Both the position numbers and the translations under genes were made by a program. A stretch of DNA of 37,778 bases, taken from assembly GCA_003427395.1 (NCBI GenBank), contig BFEA01000212.1, positions 870,300 to 908,077 on the forward strand. The letters are read 5' to 3'. The number at the start of each line of letters is the position of its first letter. The stretch's first letter is position 1. This DNA comes from Chara braunii. Lineage: Eukaryota; Streptophyta; Charophyceae; Charales; Characeae. The notes beneath the pieces are model-generated. The model saw only the letters and a list, made by a program, of their open reading frames with translations. It had not been told where the DNA came from and made no database searches. Shown here piece by piece: positions 21,157-32,037 of this stretch.

Positions 21157-23768
21157 TCAATCGTCGTATCGAGCAGGACGACGACGAGTGCACTGTGGAC
21201 GCTCAGAAGCATCCAGCTGCTGCTGAAGGTCTGCCTCAAATGGAGCAGGCTCGACTTCAGCGGTCTCCTCAGCCGAGGGAGGAGGAGGGTCAGTGGGCCG
21301 AGGAGGAGCAGTCAACCCAGCACGACGAGCACGGTCATAGGCACGCACCAACATGCGAGCGTGCTGCAAGTGCTCGAGGGGCTCCCAGGTAGCCTCCTCT
21401 TCAGGGTAACCCTTCCAACGTACGAGATACTCGACGTGAGGAGGGTTGTCGTTGGTGACTCAGTGACCAATGACGGCTCAACTGCGGAACTCCTCGTGGC
21501 CGTCCACCATGATGGGTGGACGGCGCGAAATGCACAGACGGTCTGCGGTAGGGACGCAGTAACGAGACGTGGTAGACATCGTGCACATGAGCCTGGCATA
21601 GGTAGTCGGGCAGCTTCACACGGAAGCTGACCAGGCTATCAGAACCGACGACCTGGAGAATGCGGCATGGGCCAAAGAAGCGACGCCGAAACTTGCGAAG
21701 CATGTCCGCTTCGAGTTGTAAGTAGCGCGCATCGATAAGCACATCATCACCGACTTTGAATGGATGATTCATCCTCGATCAGTTCACACGTGCGGCCATG
21801 CGAGTCTGGGAAGTGGCTATGTGCTCATGCGCGGTCTTCATGATCGACGTCATGTGTGCAACCCAATCATCCTGCGCGAGACAACTCGTGTCGGGGTGCA
21901 TCTATGACGGTCGAAGGAAGTCCGCGGGAACACGAGGGTGATAGCCGAGGTCGCAATAGTAAGGCAACATCCCTGTGGCTGGCGATACGGCGTGGTTGTA
22001 GGTTACCTTCACGTGGGCAAGATGGAGATCCTACTGCTGGTCGTCACGAACAATCTTTCGGAGAATATCTCCGAGAGTCCTGTTCGTGACCTCGGTCTGA
22101 CCATCAGTCTGGGGATGGTAAGACGAGGAGAAGCGGAGTTGGGTGTCGTACACCTCGTGGAGCCGTCGCCAAAATCAGTTGGTAAAGCACGGGTCACAGT
22201 CAGATATGATGCTTAGAGGTAAGCCATGGTCATGCACGACTCGGTCAACACGATGCCAGTGACCTCACGTGCACTGATGGCATAGCGGCACGGAACAAAG
22301 CGTGCGCACTTCGTGAAGCGGTCGACAACGACTAGGATAGCATCATGACCGCGGGGGGTCAGAGGACGAAGAGGACCGATAAAGTCCATCGAGATGGACT
22401 GCCAACAACCCTCAGGGATAGGAAGAGGCTGGAGCAAACCATAGGGCAGGTGGTTCCCACTGTTCACCTCCTGACAGGTGGGACATTTTGCGACGTAGTC
22501 CTTCACAAAGTCCTTGCGCTTCGGCCAGACGTACAGGCGGCTCACACGAGCCAACGTCTTGTGGAAGCCCATATGACCGGCGGCTGCCTGGTCATGGAAC
22601 TCTGCTACTGCCCGGACACGTAGCTGCCAAGTGGAAGGAACACAAATGCGGGGCTCTCTGGTGCCCTGTGAACCATGCCAGTACACAAGACCGTTGTTCC
22701 CGAGAGAGTAGTTCGGGACGGTCTTGCCACTCCGAAGGGTCGCGTGGATGTCGCGATAGTCGAGGCAGTGGCGGTACTGGGTGCGAAACTCGTCGATCAC
22801 CAAGTGGTGGACGGTGGTGACCGAGATGGCAGCAAGCTGAATCTGCTCCAGATCGTGGTCAGCGCGTCGGGATAAGGCATTTGCGACCCGATTAGTCTCA
22901 CCCTTGATGTGCTCAGTGGTGAAACTAAACTCGGATAGGTCGCGCTACCAGCGAGCTTGTCGAGGAGTGAGCTTCGGCTTTGTCAGAAAAGCCTGGACAA
23001 CAGAGTTGTCCGTGCGCACCGTGAATGGTGCCCCGCGCAGGTAGTGATGCTAGTGCCGAGTGACATAAACTACTGCGAGAACCTCACGTTCATCAGCAGT
23101 GTAGTTTATCTCGGCGGGCAGGAGCTGACGGGAGTAGAAGGCTATCGAACAATCACCTGAGCGAGACTCAACAGTGCGGTCCTCAACGATGGTAGGAGAA
23201 TAGTCAATAAAAGGCTCGTTAGTAGCTGGACGAGTAGGCGTCAGGCGGGAATTAGTGGTAGGGGTAGGGGGTGGGAAGCGAGGGATACGAGGATGAGAGG
23301 AATCAGGAGAGGAGGGGAAAATTTGAGAAAGCACTGCTCCTACAGCAAAGTCTGACGTAACGGTGGTAATGATATAAGGGCGATCAAAATCGAGTAGGTG
23401 AAGAACCAGTGCACATGTCACCGCCTTCTTGAGCGCGAGGAAGGCGTCGTCATGGAGGGGTGTCCAAGCCCATGGCGGGTTCTTCCGAAGGAGGGTGGAG
23501 GTAAGGACGTAGGAATACCTAGCGTATCCCTGGATGAAATTACTATAGTAGCTAGTGAGGCCTCTAGGAAGCTGCGAAGCTACTTGGTGGATGTGGGGAC
23601 GGGCCACTCTACAATAGCAGTGATCTTTGCGTCGTCCATGTGGAGACCCTGGTCAGACACGTAGTGTCCTAAGAAATCCACTTTCTGCTGGGGAAAGCGG
23701 CACTTGCTCATCTTGGCGTAGAAGCCATGTCTGCGCAAGCGGTCACCTAGCCACGGTGCAGCGTACAC
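21157..23768 (-). pseudogene. Ty3/gypsy element 3 pol (partial RT, RNase H, integrase, chromodomain), decayed
   Basis: On the minus strand the sequence begins inside RT (RRHGFYAKMSKCRFPQQKVDF); the catalytic part is absent because unrelated sequence starts at about 23770. A frameshift near 23575 precedes GLTSYYSNFIQGYARY. RNase H has TTVTSDFAVGAVLSQ, where the first catalytic Asp is replaced by Val, then an extra Pro/Ser/Thr-rich segment of about 58 residues, then IAFYSRQLLPAEINY. Stops are at 23050-23052 and 22945-22947. Integrase: HDQAAAGH and CPTC are both intact, then SMDFIGPL, a frameshift near 22232, ISDCDPCF (family SDRDPRF) and YHPQTDGQTEVTN with the catalytic Glu. The end carries a canonical chromodomain (about 21371-21442: VEYLVRWKGYPEEEATWEPL) and a Pro-rich tail, stopping at 21157. 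Confidence 0.95.
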
Positions 23769-23776
23769 CTACGCCC

Positions 23777-24716
23777 TCCTCAGTAGCCAGTTTCCCGACA
23801 TCTCCGTCGCGGTTTGCCCCTCTCGCTACTGGAGCTGAGGTATCGCAGGACCTGGCAGAGTGTACTCAGTCGTCTGTCGCAATACCGTCTGCGCCTCCAC
23901 AGACCACCGTCTCCCCTCCTACCCCTTCGCGACTACCAACGTGTCGAGCCATTCGCTCAGCCCATTGCAGCGAATAACTTGCGACTCACGAGGAGGTTGT
24001 GTTGTTTCTTCTGGACTTGAGCATCCACCAGGCTCGTCAGGAGCGACTCACCCTACATGTCGCTGCACTGTGTCGCCTTCTCACCATCCTCTCTGACCCT
24101 GATCGTACCCTCGCGATCATTCTAGTACGACTGGGGACCTCCACGAGGGGGTACTCAGCGCTGTGGGATTCCAGTTCTCAGGGCGACGTCGTCACCCTAG
24201 GAGATGATAAGACCCAGCGCTTCTTCGATCAGACGGTCACCGACCTCCCCTTCTTCCTCACTCTCGAGTCGACTGATCGTCCCCCGGCATCTCGTCGCCA
24301 CCGCTCCTCTGCAAATTTCGATGTGATGGAGAGGGGCACGATTTCATTCCTCAACGGAAAGAACACCGCGAGGAGGGACAAAGCCCTGAGGGAGGTCCTG
24401 CTGAGGGACCTCAGGGGGCGATGTCGAGCGCATCGGTCCGGCACCGCACAAAATGGGGTGGGACCCTCTCGGCCGCGTCACGCAGGAGTTGGTTTATTCC
24501 TCATCACGAATACATATGGAGCTTCCGCAAGCCGCTCCGGCCGAGCCCCTACGACAGGATAGGGACTACGCGAGGCACGACTTACTTCCACCTTCCGGAA
24601 GTTGTTACCTCCCTTCGGTGGGCGTATCCCCACCGAGCTACCAGTCCACAGTACGAAAGCTAATCAACTGCAATCGCAGAGGTGGACCAGCCGAGAGCGT
24701 TTCTCATTCGTTGTAG
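23777..24716 (+). pseudogene. Broken ORF of unknown function
   Basis: I do not recognise this protein. It starts with a Ser/Pro-rich segment (SSVASFPTSPSRFAPLATG, PPQTTVSPPTPSRLPT). After a frame change or stop near 23975 it continues EEVVLFLLDLSIHQARQERL, LHVAALCRLLTILSDPDRT and FFDQTVTDLPFFLTLE, ending near DKALREVLLRDLR at 24415. A second probable frameshift leads to ERIGPAPHKMGWDPLGRVTQ and a stop at 24714. Codon use and length suggest a once-real protein, helical in the middle. The 3' part overlaps a repeat that also follows the Gag at 36126-37442, so it may belong to a transposon. Its left edge coincides with the break in element 3 RT. Confidence 0.45.
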
Positions 24717-24821
24717 CATAGGGGGTACGCGCGGTCTTACGCCTCTATCGGACCCGCATGCGAACCGACGCCTTGGGGGGATGAGGTCCCAAGCGCGACT
24801 CGTCGTCGGTCGACTAGGACG
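24549..24821 (+). repeat. Dispersed repeat R, copy 1
   Basis: It starts CTACGACAGGATAGG and ends GTCGGTCGACTAGGACG. The second copy is at 37502-37763, with shared blocks GTATCCCCACCGAGCTACC, GCAGAGGT, GCGTTT and TAGCATAGG. A hairpin TTCGGTGGG/CCCACCGAG with loop CGTATC lies at 24614-24637 and is partly lost in the other copy. It could be a coding 3' end or part of an LTR. Confidence 0.8.
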
Positions 24822-26078
24822 CATCCCACATACCACGCATACTTCACTCTAAGAAACATAAAAATAAAAACACACACACATACACATACATATACAGAAT
24901 GACACAGAACAAACAATGCGACAACACTCGTAGTCCCGTAGTAGTTATCCCATAACTCTCTGCTGCGGAAATCGAATAGGCGACGCACGCGAGACTTAGT
25001 ATAAAACCGCGTGGACGCAGGGCTAATCTCATATCAACTCGCAATGCAAGCAAACGCAAGCAGTCGCAATGATGGCGAACTATGTAGCACCCATACTCAT
25101 GTGGTCCTCGTTAACCTCGAGGGTCGCATTCGACACTCAAGTGTCGGTTGACACGCGCCTTGAGGGATTGATCTCTGGACGATGGACAACTGCCAAGTGC
25201 GGTTGAGAACCATACCATCTTCTGCACCCTGCGGAGAGTGGGTGGTACACAGGTTTATACCTGTGGTGGCAATCGTCTCTTATCGCCCTGGATACCAGCT
25301 CCATCATCCAGGGTCTAGTGAGAAATCAAGGGGTTTGACTTTGACGGTCGCCACGGACTACAACGTCCAACTATAAAAAAACTCTAAAAAGCAAAGGATA
25401 ACAGGGGATCTTCCTTTTCTCTCAAAGAAAACATATTTGTTTTACCCTTATGCGCGTCACAGTAGACCACGTGAAACATATATATTTACATATATATGGA
25501 GGGTTATAATTATGTGACGATCACTTCTCACAATCACAGTGAGACTCGTTTCAACCATATATATGTATATGATCGCAGGCAGTCAATCCAAAGTCCGAAC
25601 CACCAAACATACCTGCAATCACATCAAAGATTCAACCAAAAGTCCATGCACTACACGGGGTCAACTTCAACCATTCTCTGCACTCACACCCCTCGCTTTA
25701 GCCATACAAGCCTCACTCTTGTCCAACTCCTCAAAATAAAATACTCAGTACTTTCATTAAGTGACCATTCAAATAAAGTCCGGGCGAAAACACTCCTTTT
25801 AGAAATCAAGTCACAAGGCTAAAGCCTTTAGGTTGAGTCGTAAACCGATGAATTGGTAATCGACCTGTTATCAGCGATAACAGAAGATGATCCTCATAGA
25901 ATCAAGTTGAAACTAGTCCAGATCCCGAATCAAACGATCAAGAGGACCTGTAGCATAGGACAGACCAATACCCAAGCTAAATTCATAAGTGTATGGAGAA
26001 TAAAGCTCCATAGCACATTCTCACCCAAGGTCCTCCTACAAGCTAGACCTAGGCCTATCTCTAAGCCATTACCCAACG
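24822..26078. other. Non-coding stretch with microsatellite and hairpins
   Basis: No gene recognised. A CA/TA-rich microsatellite lies at about 24857-24895. Three perfect hairpins lie at 25131-25146 (CGACACT/AGTGTCG), 25248-25265 (CACAGGT/ACCTGTG) and 25286-25313 (CCCTGGAT/ATCCAGGG). A TATA-like GTATAAAACC lies near 25000. From about 25380 the sequence becomes AT-rich. Confidence 0.6.
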
Positions 26079-26451
26079 TAAGGTAATTCAGGGTGGATTG
26101 CCAGAAATGCCACTTGTCAAAATATAGTTTAACTCCTTTAAACTGAGAAAATTATGGTAGTGCTTCCTATAGGAAAAGTGCCTTCTCAAAATTTATACTA
26201 ACTCAAATATGAAAACAAAAACAATCTCTAATTATGAAAAGTCAAATTTTGTCTAACACTGATTTAAGGTAATTCAGGGTGGATTGCCAGAAATGCCACT
26301 TGTCAAAATATAGTTTAACTCCTTTAAACTGAGAAAATTATGGCAGAGCTTCCTATAGGAAAAGTGCCTTCTCAAAATTTATACTAACTCAAATATGAAA
26401 ACAAAAACAATCTCTAATTCTGAAAAGTCAAATTTTGTCTAACACTGACTT
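26079..26451 (+). repeat. 186-bp tandem duplication in AT-rich satellite
   Basis: Copy 1 starts at 26079 and copy 2 at 26265, both with TAAGGTAATTCAGGGTGGA, and they differ at only a few bases (for example GGTAGTGCTT against GGCAGAGCTT). Each contains a version of the 120-bp monomer that follows plus about 68 extra bases, so this is a recent higher-order duplication on top of an older array. Confidence 0.95.
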
Positions 26452-26890
26452 AGTAAAAATTTGGGCAGCACTCCCTTTAAAAAATAAGACTTTCCAGATT
26501 TTTACTAAGTCGGATATGAACCCGGAGCAAAACCTGAGTTCAACTAAGACAAAATTTAACTAACTCCTTAGATTTGTAAAAATTTGGCAGCACTCCCTTT
26601 AGAAAAGTGTTAATCCAAGATTTTTACAAAGCTAAGTTCAGAGTCTAAAATGACTTTGACTTCTCAAAGTCCAATTTCGTCTAACTCCTTGAATTAGCAA
26701 AAATTTGGGCAGCACTTCCTTTAGAAAAGGAGACTTTCCGAATTTGTACTAAGCCATATGTAAAGTCAGACAAACTGGACTTTGAAAAGACAAAATCTGA
26801 CTAACTCCTTGGTTTTGTAGAAATTTCGGTTGCGCTTCCCGTAGAGAAAGTAGCTTACCAAGATTTATACAAGACCAAGTATAATAAATG
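26452..26890 (+). repeat. About 120-bp AT-rich satellite monomers
   Basis: Monomers carry GTAAAAATTTGGGCAGCACT and CCTTTAGAAAAG at about 26455, 26574, 26695 and, diverged, 26816. Each ends in AAAGTCxAATTTxGTCTAACTCCTT-like sequence. Spacing is 119-121 bp. I see no coding function. Confidence 0.9.
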
Positions 26891-27134
26891 ATCCCAGAAA
26901 ATGCAGAAATTGACCTAAGTAAAATAAACTTGGCTCAGAAAATGCAGGAATTGAAACTAACTGCTATCGCTCTAGCACGTGGCGAGCAGCTAAAGAACTA
27001 CCTATCAAACTGAAACTCAGACCAAGTAGTAGTCTCACTCAGCCACATGCAGGCCAAACCACAAAGGTAAGTACTCTCACCAGCTCAAAGTCAATTTATC
27101 AAACAATAGTTCATAGTCTCTCAATGATTTATCC
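26891..27134. other. Short non-coding spacer
   Basis: This links the satellite to the hairpin family. It contains an 18-base near-repeat, AGAAAATGCAGxAATTGA, at about 26894 and 26937. Nothing else is recognised. Confidence 0.5.
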
Positions 27135-28201
27135 CTTTATACCCAACTTACATAGGGCATAAAGCTATACCACCCAAACTTATGGAACATGTCTAGCTCA
27201 GCCATTGAGTATACACAAACACAGGGCACAACAACTTTTTTCTTCTTTGGGCATATGACTAGGCCACCCTAGTCGCCCTGAACTCTTTAAATATCCCAGT
27301 TTTATATAATTATCTGCACTTAATCTTATGAGGTAGCATATAACTGAATCGATCATCTTTAACTCAGGATTCAGTATGCCCCTTTGTACCACATGTTTAC
27401 TCTTAATTAGTACTCTCTTCAGTTGGTGATAAGCTATAGTCAGACCACCCAAACTTATGGAACCCTGTCTAACTAGCCTGTTCTTAGATAACATAATAAT
27501 AAAGTATAACAAAGTTATAACCTTTTGGTTCCAGCATATGCATGGCATTAGACCAAGACCACCCAAACTTATGGAAATATGTCTGGTCCTCAGCCTGATT
27601 CATTCTCTTAAAGCCAAAGCAGGAAGAGGTTGAGCCACCCAAACTTATGGAACACTCTCAGACCTCCTCGTTCAGAACCAAAAGAAATTGAAAGAAACCC
27701 CAAAGTTAACAAGGTGGCCAAGCCACCCAAACTTATGGAACATGCTTGGCCCCTGAAAAATCATCCACAGACAGCCTTCGCAAGTCAGAGAAACTAGACC
27801 ACCCAAACTTATGGAACATGTCTAGTTCTCCAGGGTACTCTGCGTGCAGAGTCTCTCAGAAGATTCAATGAAACAGCCAGCTCATCCCTCAACCTAGGTA
27901 ATCTTCCAGAGGCAGAATTGCTTCTCTCTCGCCATACAAAACAACTGATCATCGCAATAATCTGTAATAACAAACATGCACCTGCATTTGTAAACATTTT
28001 CTCATCACCAGAAAACCACCTCCTTTCAACCTAATCATTTCACCTCCCTCTGTGTCATGCTGTGTTATGCTGTTCAACCATTTATTTGGGACTTCTGAAG
28101 GTGCAGGCACTGCTATACTTACCTTCTTGGGAGGCTTTTCATCCACAAATCCAAAATAAACATAGCACTGGGCCTCCCCAAACTTATGGAGACTTGCCCA
28201 G
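27135..28201 (+). repeat. Family of hairpins with constant loop and varying complementary stems
   Basis: Seven copies carry the core CCCAAACTTATGG and are flanked by inverted arms that differ between copies. The arms are AGCTATAC/GTCTAGCT (27163-27198), AGTCAGAC/GTCTAACT (27438-27474), GACCAAGAC/GTCTGGTC (27551-27588), GAGGTTGAG/CTCAGACCTC (27626-27666), GGCCAAGC/GCTTGGCC (27716-27751), AACTAGAC/GTCTAGTT (27792-27827) and CTGGGC/GCCCAG (28168-28201). Pairing is perfect in the last three and has one mismatch or bulge in the others. Two reduced relatives are CTTTAT-CCC/GGG-ATAAAG at 27135-27164 and GACTAGG/CCTAGTC at 27257-27274. Outside the arms the copies are unrelated. Inside the core, CCA and TGG can pair as well. 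Confidence 0.9.
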
Positions 28202-28850
28202 CCTTTGATTGACCCAGTCAGACAAGCAATTTTGCCTTCCTCCCATCCTTCCCCCAGACGCAACCCCACAATCTGCTTTCAGTCAGACAACAAAATTGAA
28301 ACTGACATTACGCATACATTCCTTTACTTGGTCTGTATCATATCCTGAAAGTCAAACTGAAAGTCAAAGTAGGGATGCACTCAGTATATTCAACCAAAAC
28401 ACAATCAAGAATACAAATATTGGGTTATAATTGGGTTTATGGAAGGAAAGCGAAACCTACCTCTTAGTTCCCTGCCTCCAGAACTCCCCCTGAGTCCCGA
28501 CAGAGCTCCCGCAATCAGTGGGTTGACTCCCCAAATAGTCTTTGTTGCGAACCTACGGGTTGCAATCCCGCCTGCCGCCTTCCTCTCAGAACAGGATTAG
28601 ACTTAGATTAAGAAGTGCAGAAGAACGGGTTTCAGACGCTGAGATACAAGAGGGGAACAATTCAACTCCCAGGAGAGGGCCTTGTTGCCTTGATTCGCCT
28701 GAGGGCCCCGCAATGGTGGCCAAAACGTAGACGACACAACCAAACTTAAAAACTCGGAATGCCACGTTGACTTTCTGGAGGCCCTTTGGGCCTCATCAAC
28801 AACCGCCACCTGCCGACCCTTCAACCTTTCCACGAATTCAGCCTTGCCAG
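28202..28850. other. Non-coding stretch
   Basis: I recognise no gene here. A perfect hairpin GAGGCCC/GGGCCTC with a TTT loop lies at 28778-28794. Short open frames on both strands lack domains. Confidence 0.5.
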
Positions 28851-31560
28851 GTAATTATCTCTCCTCCTCCTTACTTGTTGTAGCCCGTATCTGGCTCACC
28901 TTTAGTAGAACAGCAGCGCATCAGTCAACAACTATCCTCGCTACTTCATAATCGACTTCACTCCACTACTACAGGCTGATCACGCAGCACACGGTTGGTA
29001 AGTAGGTCCTTGAACCATCTGTTATCTCGCTTCAGTCTACTCCAGGAGATGGACAGCACCCCAGTCAAAAGTCAAGCTTCACGATCTTGTAGCCCCCGTT
29101 TCGTGTTGCTCTGTTTGGCAGCCATGATGGTACAGCAGTCTGTGGTTGACCTATTACTGCTTACTTTGATAGGACGAGCAACGCCCTGGTCTCGAGGCAA
29201 ATCTGCAGCTTCGCAACTCCTTCACTCAACAAAGTAGGCAACTTTCCTGTTAACAGGCGGGTCTTTCCGCTTCACAACTCGCCTTCAGGCTCTCTTTATA
29301 ACAATGCGGATTGTACACTAGCCCATAAGCGCTTATCCTGATCGCAGTCCGCTTAATTCTCTTGGCTCAACTGACTATGAAACACACCCGCCTACTGGTA
29401 AGTACCCAACCTTGCAGCACCATTCCTCACCTTCTCTGCCTACAGTCGATGAACGAGCGCGCGGCTGGCAGGTAAGTTTCAAACTTTACGTCTGGCCCCC
29501 GTTTCTCTACCCAGTGGAGCAGGCAACACAACGGTCAACCTTCTTAGTGGCATCTTCAGCCAAATGCACAGTGACAAGCACCAACGGCCTAATCTGTTTT
29601 GCAAGCTCTGCACGACACAACTTCGACTGTTGCACATTCGAACGTTCAGCAGCGTGCAGACGAAGTTCAACAGTCCCGGCAGTCCCTAGCTCTGCACAAA
29701 CACTGTGTAGTGGCGACACCCAAAGGAGACCACTGCAGCAACAGTTGCGCACAACAACGTGCATGACAACAATGCCTAGTAACATTGCAGCTCGACACCC
29801 ACGTTGGTGGAGAAGCCGACCATCAACAACTCTCTTTTACGATGAGGATCAGTATGGCCCGTCGCTCCGCCTCCTAGGATATCACAAAATAAGAACGAAT
29901 CTTCCGCTAGAAAACGGCTACATTCATGTCCTTCAACCAAGTGCGCAAAGTGCTAAAGGGGGGGGGCTTCTCTTATTGATAGGATGGGCAATGCACCAGC
30001 CAACAAGTAAGTCTCCAATCTTGCGACTGGCCTTGCACCACTTCCGTCGACAGGATGAACAAAACCCGAATAAGTCTTCCGCCAAATCACGGAGGCCTTC
30101 ACTGTGGACACGGCATCTCGTACGACTTCAGTGGGCCAGGTAAGCCCGACCTTTCAAACTTATCCCTCGACGATCTCTCCCTCTCTCTCTCTTTCCCACA
30201 AATCTCCCACACAGTTTGGCCCTGAGCGTAACTTCCTACCAGTAAGCATGCAAAACCAGGGACAAATCTTTCCTCAAAACGTGGGAAAATACAACGCTAA
30301 ATGAATCTCCCGTTGAAACACGGAACGATACGGTCTTCCTTCCTACATGCAGCCTTTTTCAACCTGTAGTGATCGAAACACTTGCCGGATCCAAAATCTG
30401 TCACGGTCAAAGTGTTCGGAATGCCTCAAAATCCCGTTTTAACATCTCTCCTCGCTCGCCTTTACGAAGAGACGAGTGAGATCGATCTCCCACACCCCGT
30501 CATCTTCCTTCTCGACACTCCCCACGCAACCACACTTTCTCCTACCTCCTCACACACACTTCCTCGTCAGAAACTAACACCACTACTAAACTCGCCTTGC
30601 CTTAGAACCCCAAAATAACAATTTACCTCACTCGGATCCATTAAGGATCGAGTGAGATTCGTGTTTCCTCGCCCTCACCATTTTTGCCATAGCCATCACT
30701 CCGCGCAACCTGTTTTCCTACTGACTTCTAACCTACCAACTTCCTGTTAAAACCGACTTCATAAACTTTTTCACCTGGGGTCAAAACCCCAAGATCGACT
30801 CCTCCCCCGTCTAAAATTATGAAGTATTGTGTTCGCTCCCTCTTTTCTTGTTGCGCCCCAGTTTATCACCTTGCCATCTCCGTCTTTTCCTCTATTGAAT
30901 GTACCCGGCACGAAATTGTGCCCGGGTCCATCCCTCCCACTCTCCTTAGCCCGATAGCACCCGGTGCAACTGCCTGTCCCGGTTCACTCCTTCCTTTCCT
31001 GCTTGCACCCCGTAGCTCCGCGCGCACTTTTTCTTTCTACCTCCTTCTGTATTAATTGTCTACCACAACTAACTATAGAATCAAAGTCACCAGTTCCCGA
31101 AACCCCCGCAACACCTCTTTCCCTAGTCGGTTTCATTGAGATTCCGTTGAGTTATAATCACTCCTTCCCATCTCCGCCATATCTCTTTGCGCATGTTACT
31201 TTCGTGTTAGCTCTTACACTAATCCTCCTCCTGCCAAACTGACCTCATCATCGGATTCGCCCGGGGCAAAAACCTCGGGATTGCCTCTTACCTCTCTCGA
31301 TTCCGCTAAGGATTGAGAGAGTTACGTTCCTCTCACTGCGCCCGACTCACCACCCCGCCATCTCCAACTCTTCCCTTGTCGCGCATGCACCCAGCGTAGT
31401 TCTCGGCCGGGTTCACTCCACCGTTTTCGTTACCTCGTCGGCCTCGTCCCCTCCTTGCTGCCTTTGCTGCCTCGGTTCCCTGCCTCCTGCTACTAACGTG
31501 GTATTCACCTGGCAGCGGACCGACGACGCTCAGCGTAGTTGATGTGCCCAGCCAGCCTAG
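28851..31560 (+). repeat. Non-coding block B of the diverged repeat family, with hairpins
   Basis: No gene is recognised. Diverged units carry words such as TGGTAAGTA (28995, 29395) and CCAACAAGTAAGTCTCC (30000). The part from 30280 to 31420 aligns with block A at 13470-13860. Hairpins at equivalent places include CTCACTC-GATCC/GGATC-GAGTGAG (30627-30656), CTCTCTC-GATTCC/GGATT-GAGAGAG (31292-31321) and ACCCGGCAC/GTGCCCGGGT (30903-30927). The same landmark GATTCGCCCGGGG precedes the second of these and the hairpin at 13802. Confidence 0.6.
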
Positions 31561-32037
31561 CGATTGTGGGATGACCTCCGAACGAGATTGCTGCCAAACA
31601 GGCTGTATAGCCTATCGCCCCTATATCCAAATCCGACGGAACGACATGCCCATCCGGGTCGTTGTGCACCTTCGCCAGGCTCTCACTGGGTGCCCTGTCT
31701 GAGCAGGCCGCCCCATCTTTCGAAACCCCGATGGGCAGCCCTCACACAGACAACAGTCACGAAGACGGGGGCATGGCCCCACTGCAGTCTGCAGCGAGCC
31801 TTGGTGACGCGGTCGCTGCGCAGATCTTGATGGTAGTAGCAAAATATTCAAATGAGAATTTTGAAGACTGAGGTGGAGAAGGTTCCATAGGCCAGCTGGG
31901 TACTCGGCACGGCTGCGCAGCTCTTCACTGTGCTCTGGGGCGCGGCCTGCCTCCTCTGGCCCCGACGAGCATGCCCACTCAAGCTTCTCGCGGAGAATGA
32001 GTCTCGGGTGTATCCTTCGGTTGACGGACAACACAAG
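31561..32037 (+). other. Stretch with an unassigned open frame
   Basis: A 69-codon frame at 31662-31871 ends GDAVAAQILMVVAKYSNENF and could be a gene or Gag fragment. I cannot assign it, and it has no neighbouring domain to support it. Confidence 0.25.

Noticed and set aside
27135-28201. CRISPR-like array (regular repeats with spacers)
   Set aside because: Spacing is irregular (75-370 bases), the repeats lie in a eukaryotic repeat context, no cas genes are present and the pairing arms change between copies.
28990-30145. Repeated GTAAGT words that look like a series of splice donors of a host gene
   Set aside because: The words lie inside diverged repeats also found at 11.5-12.9 kb, and no exon with a coherent protein lies between them.
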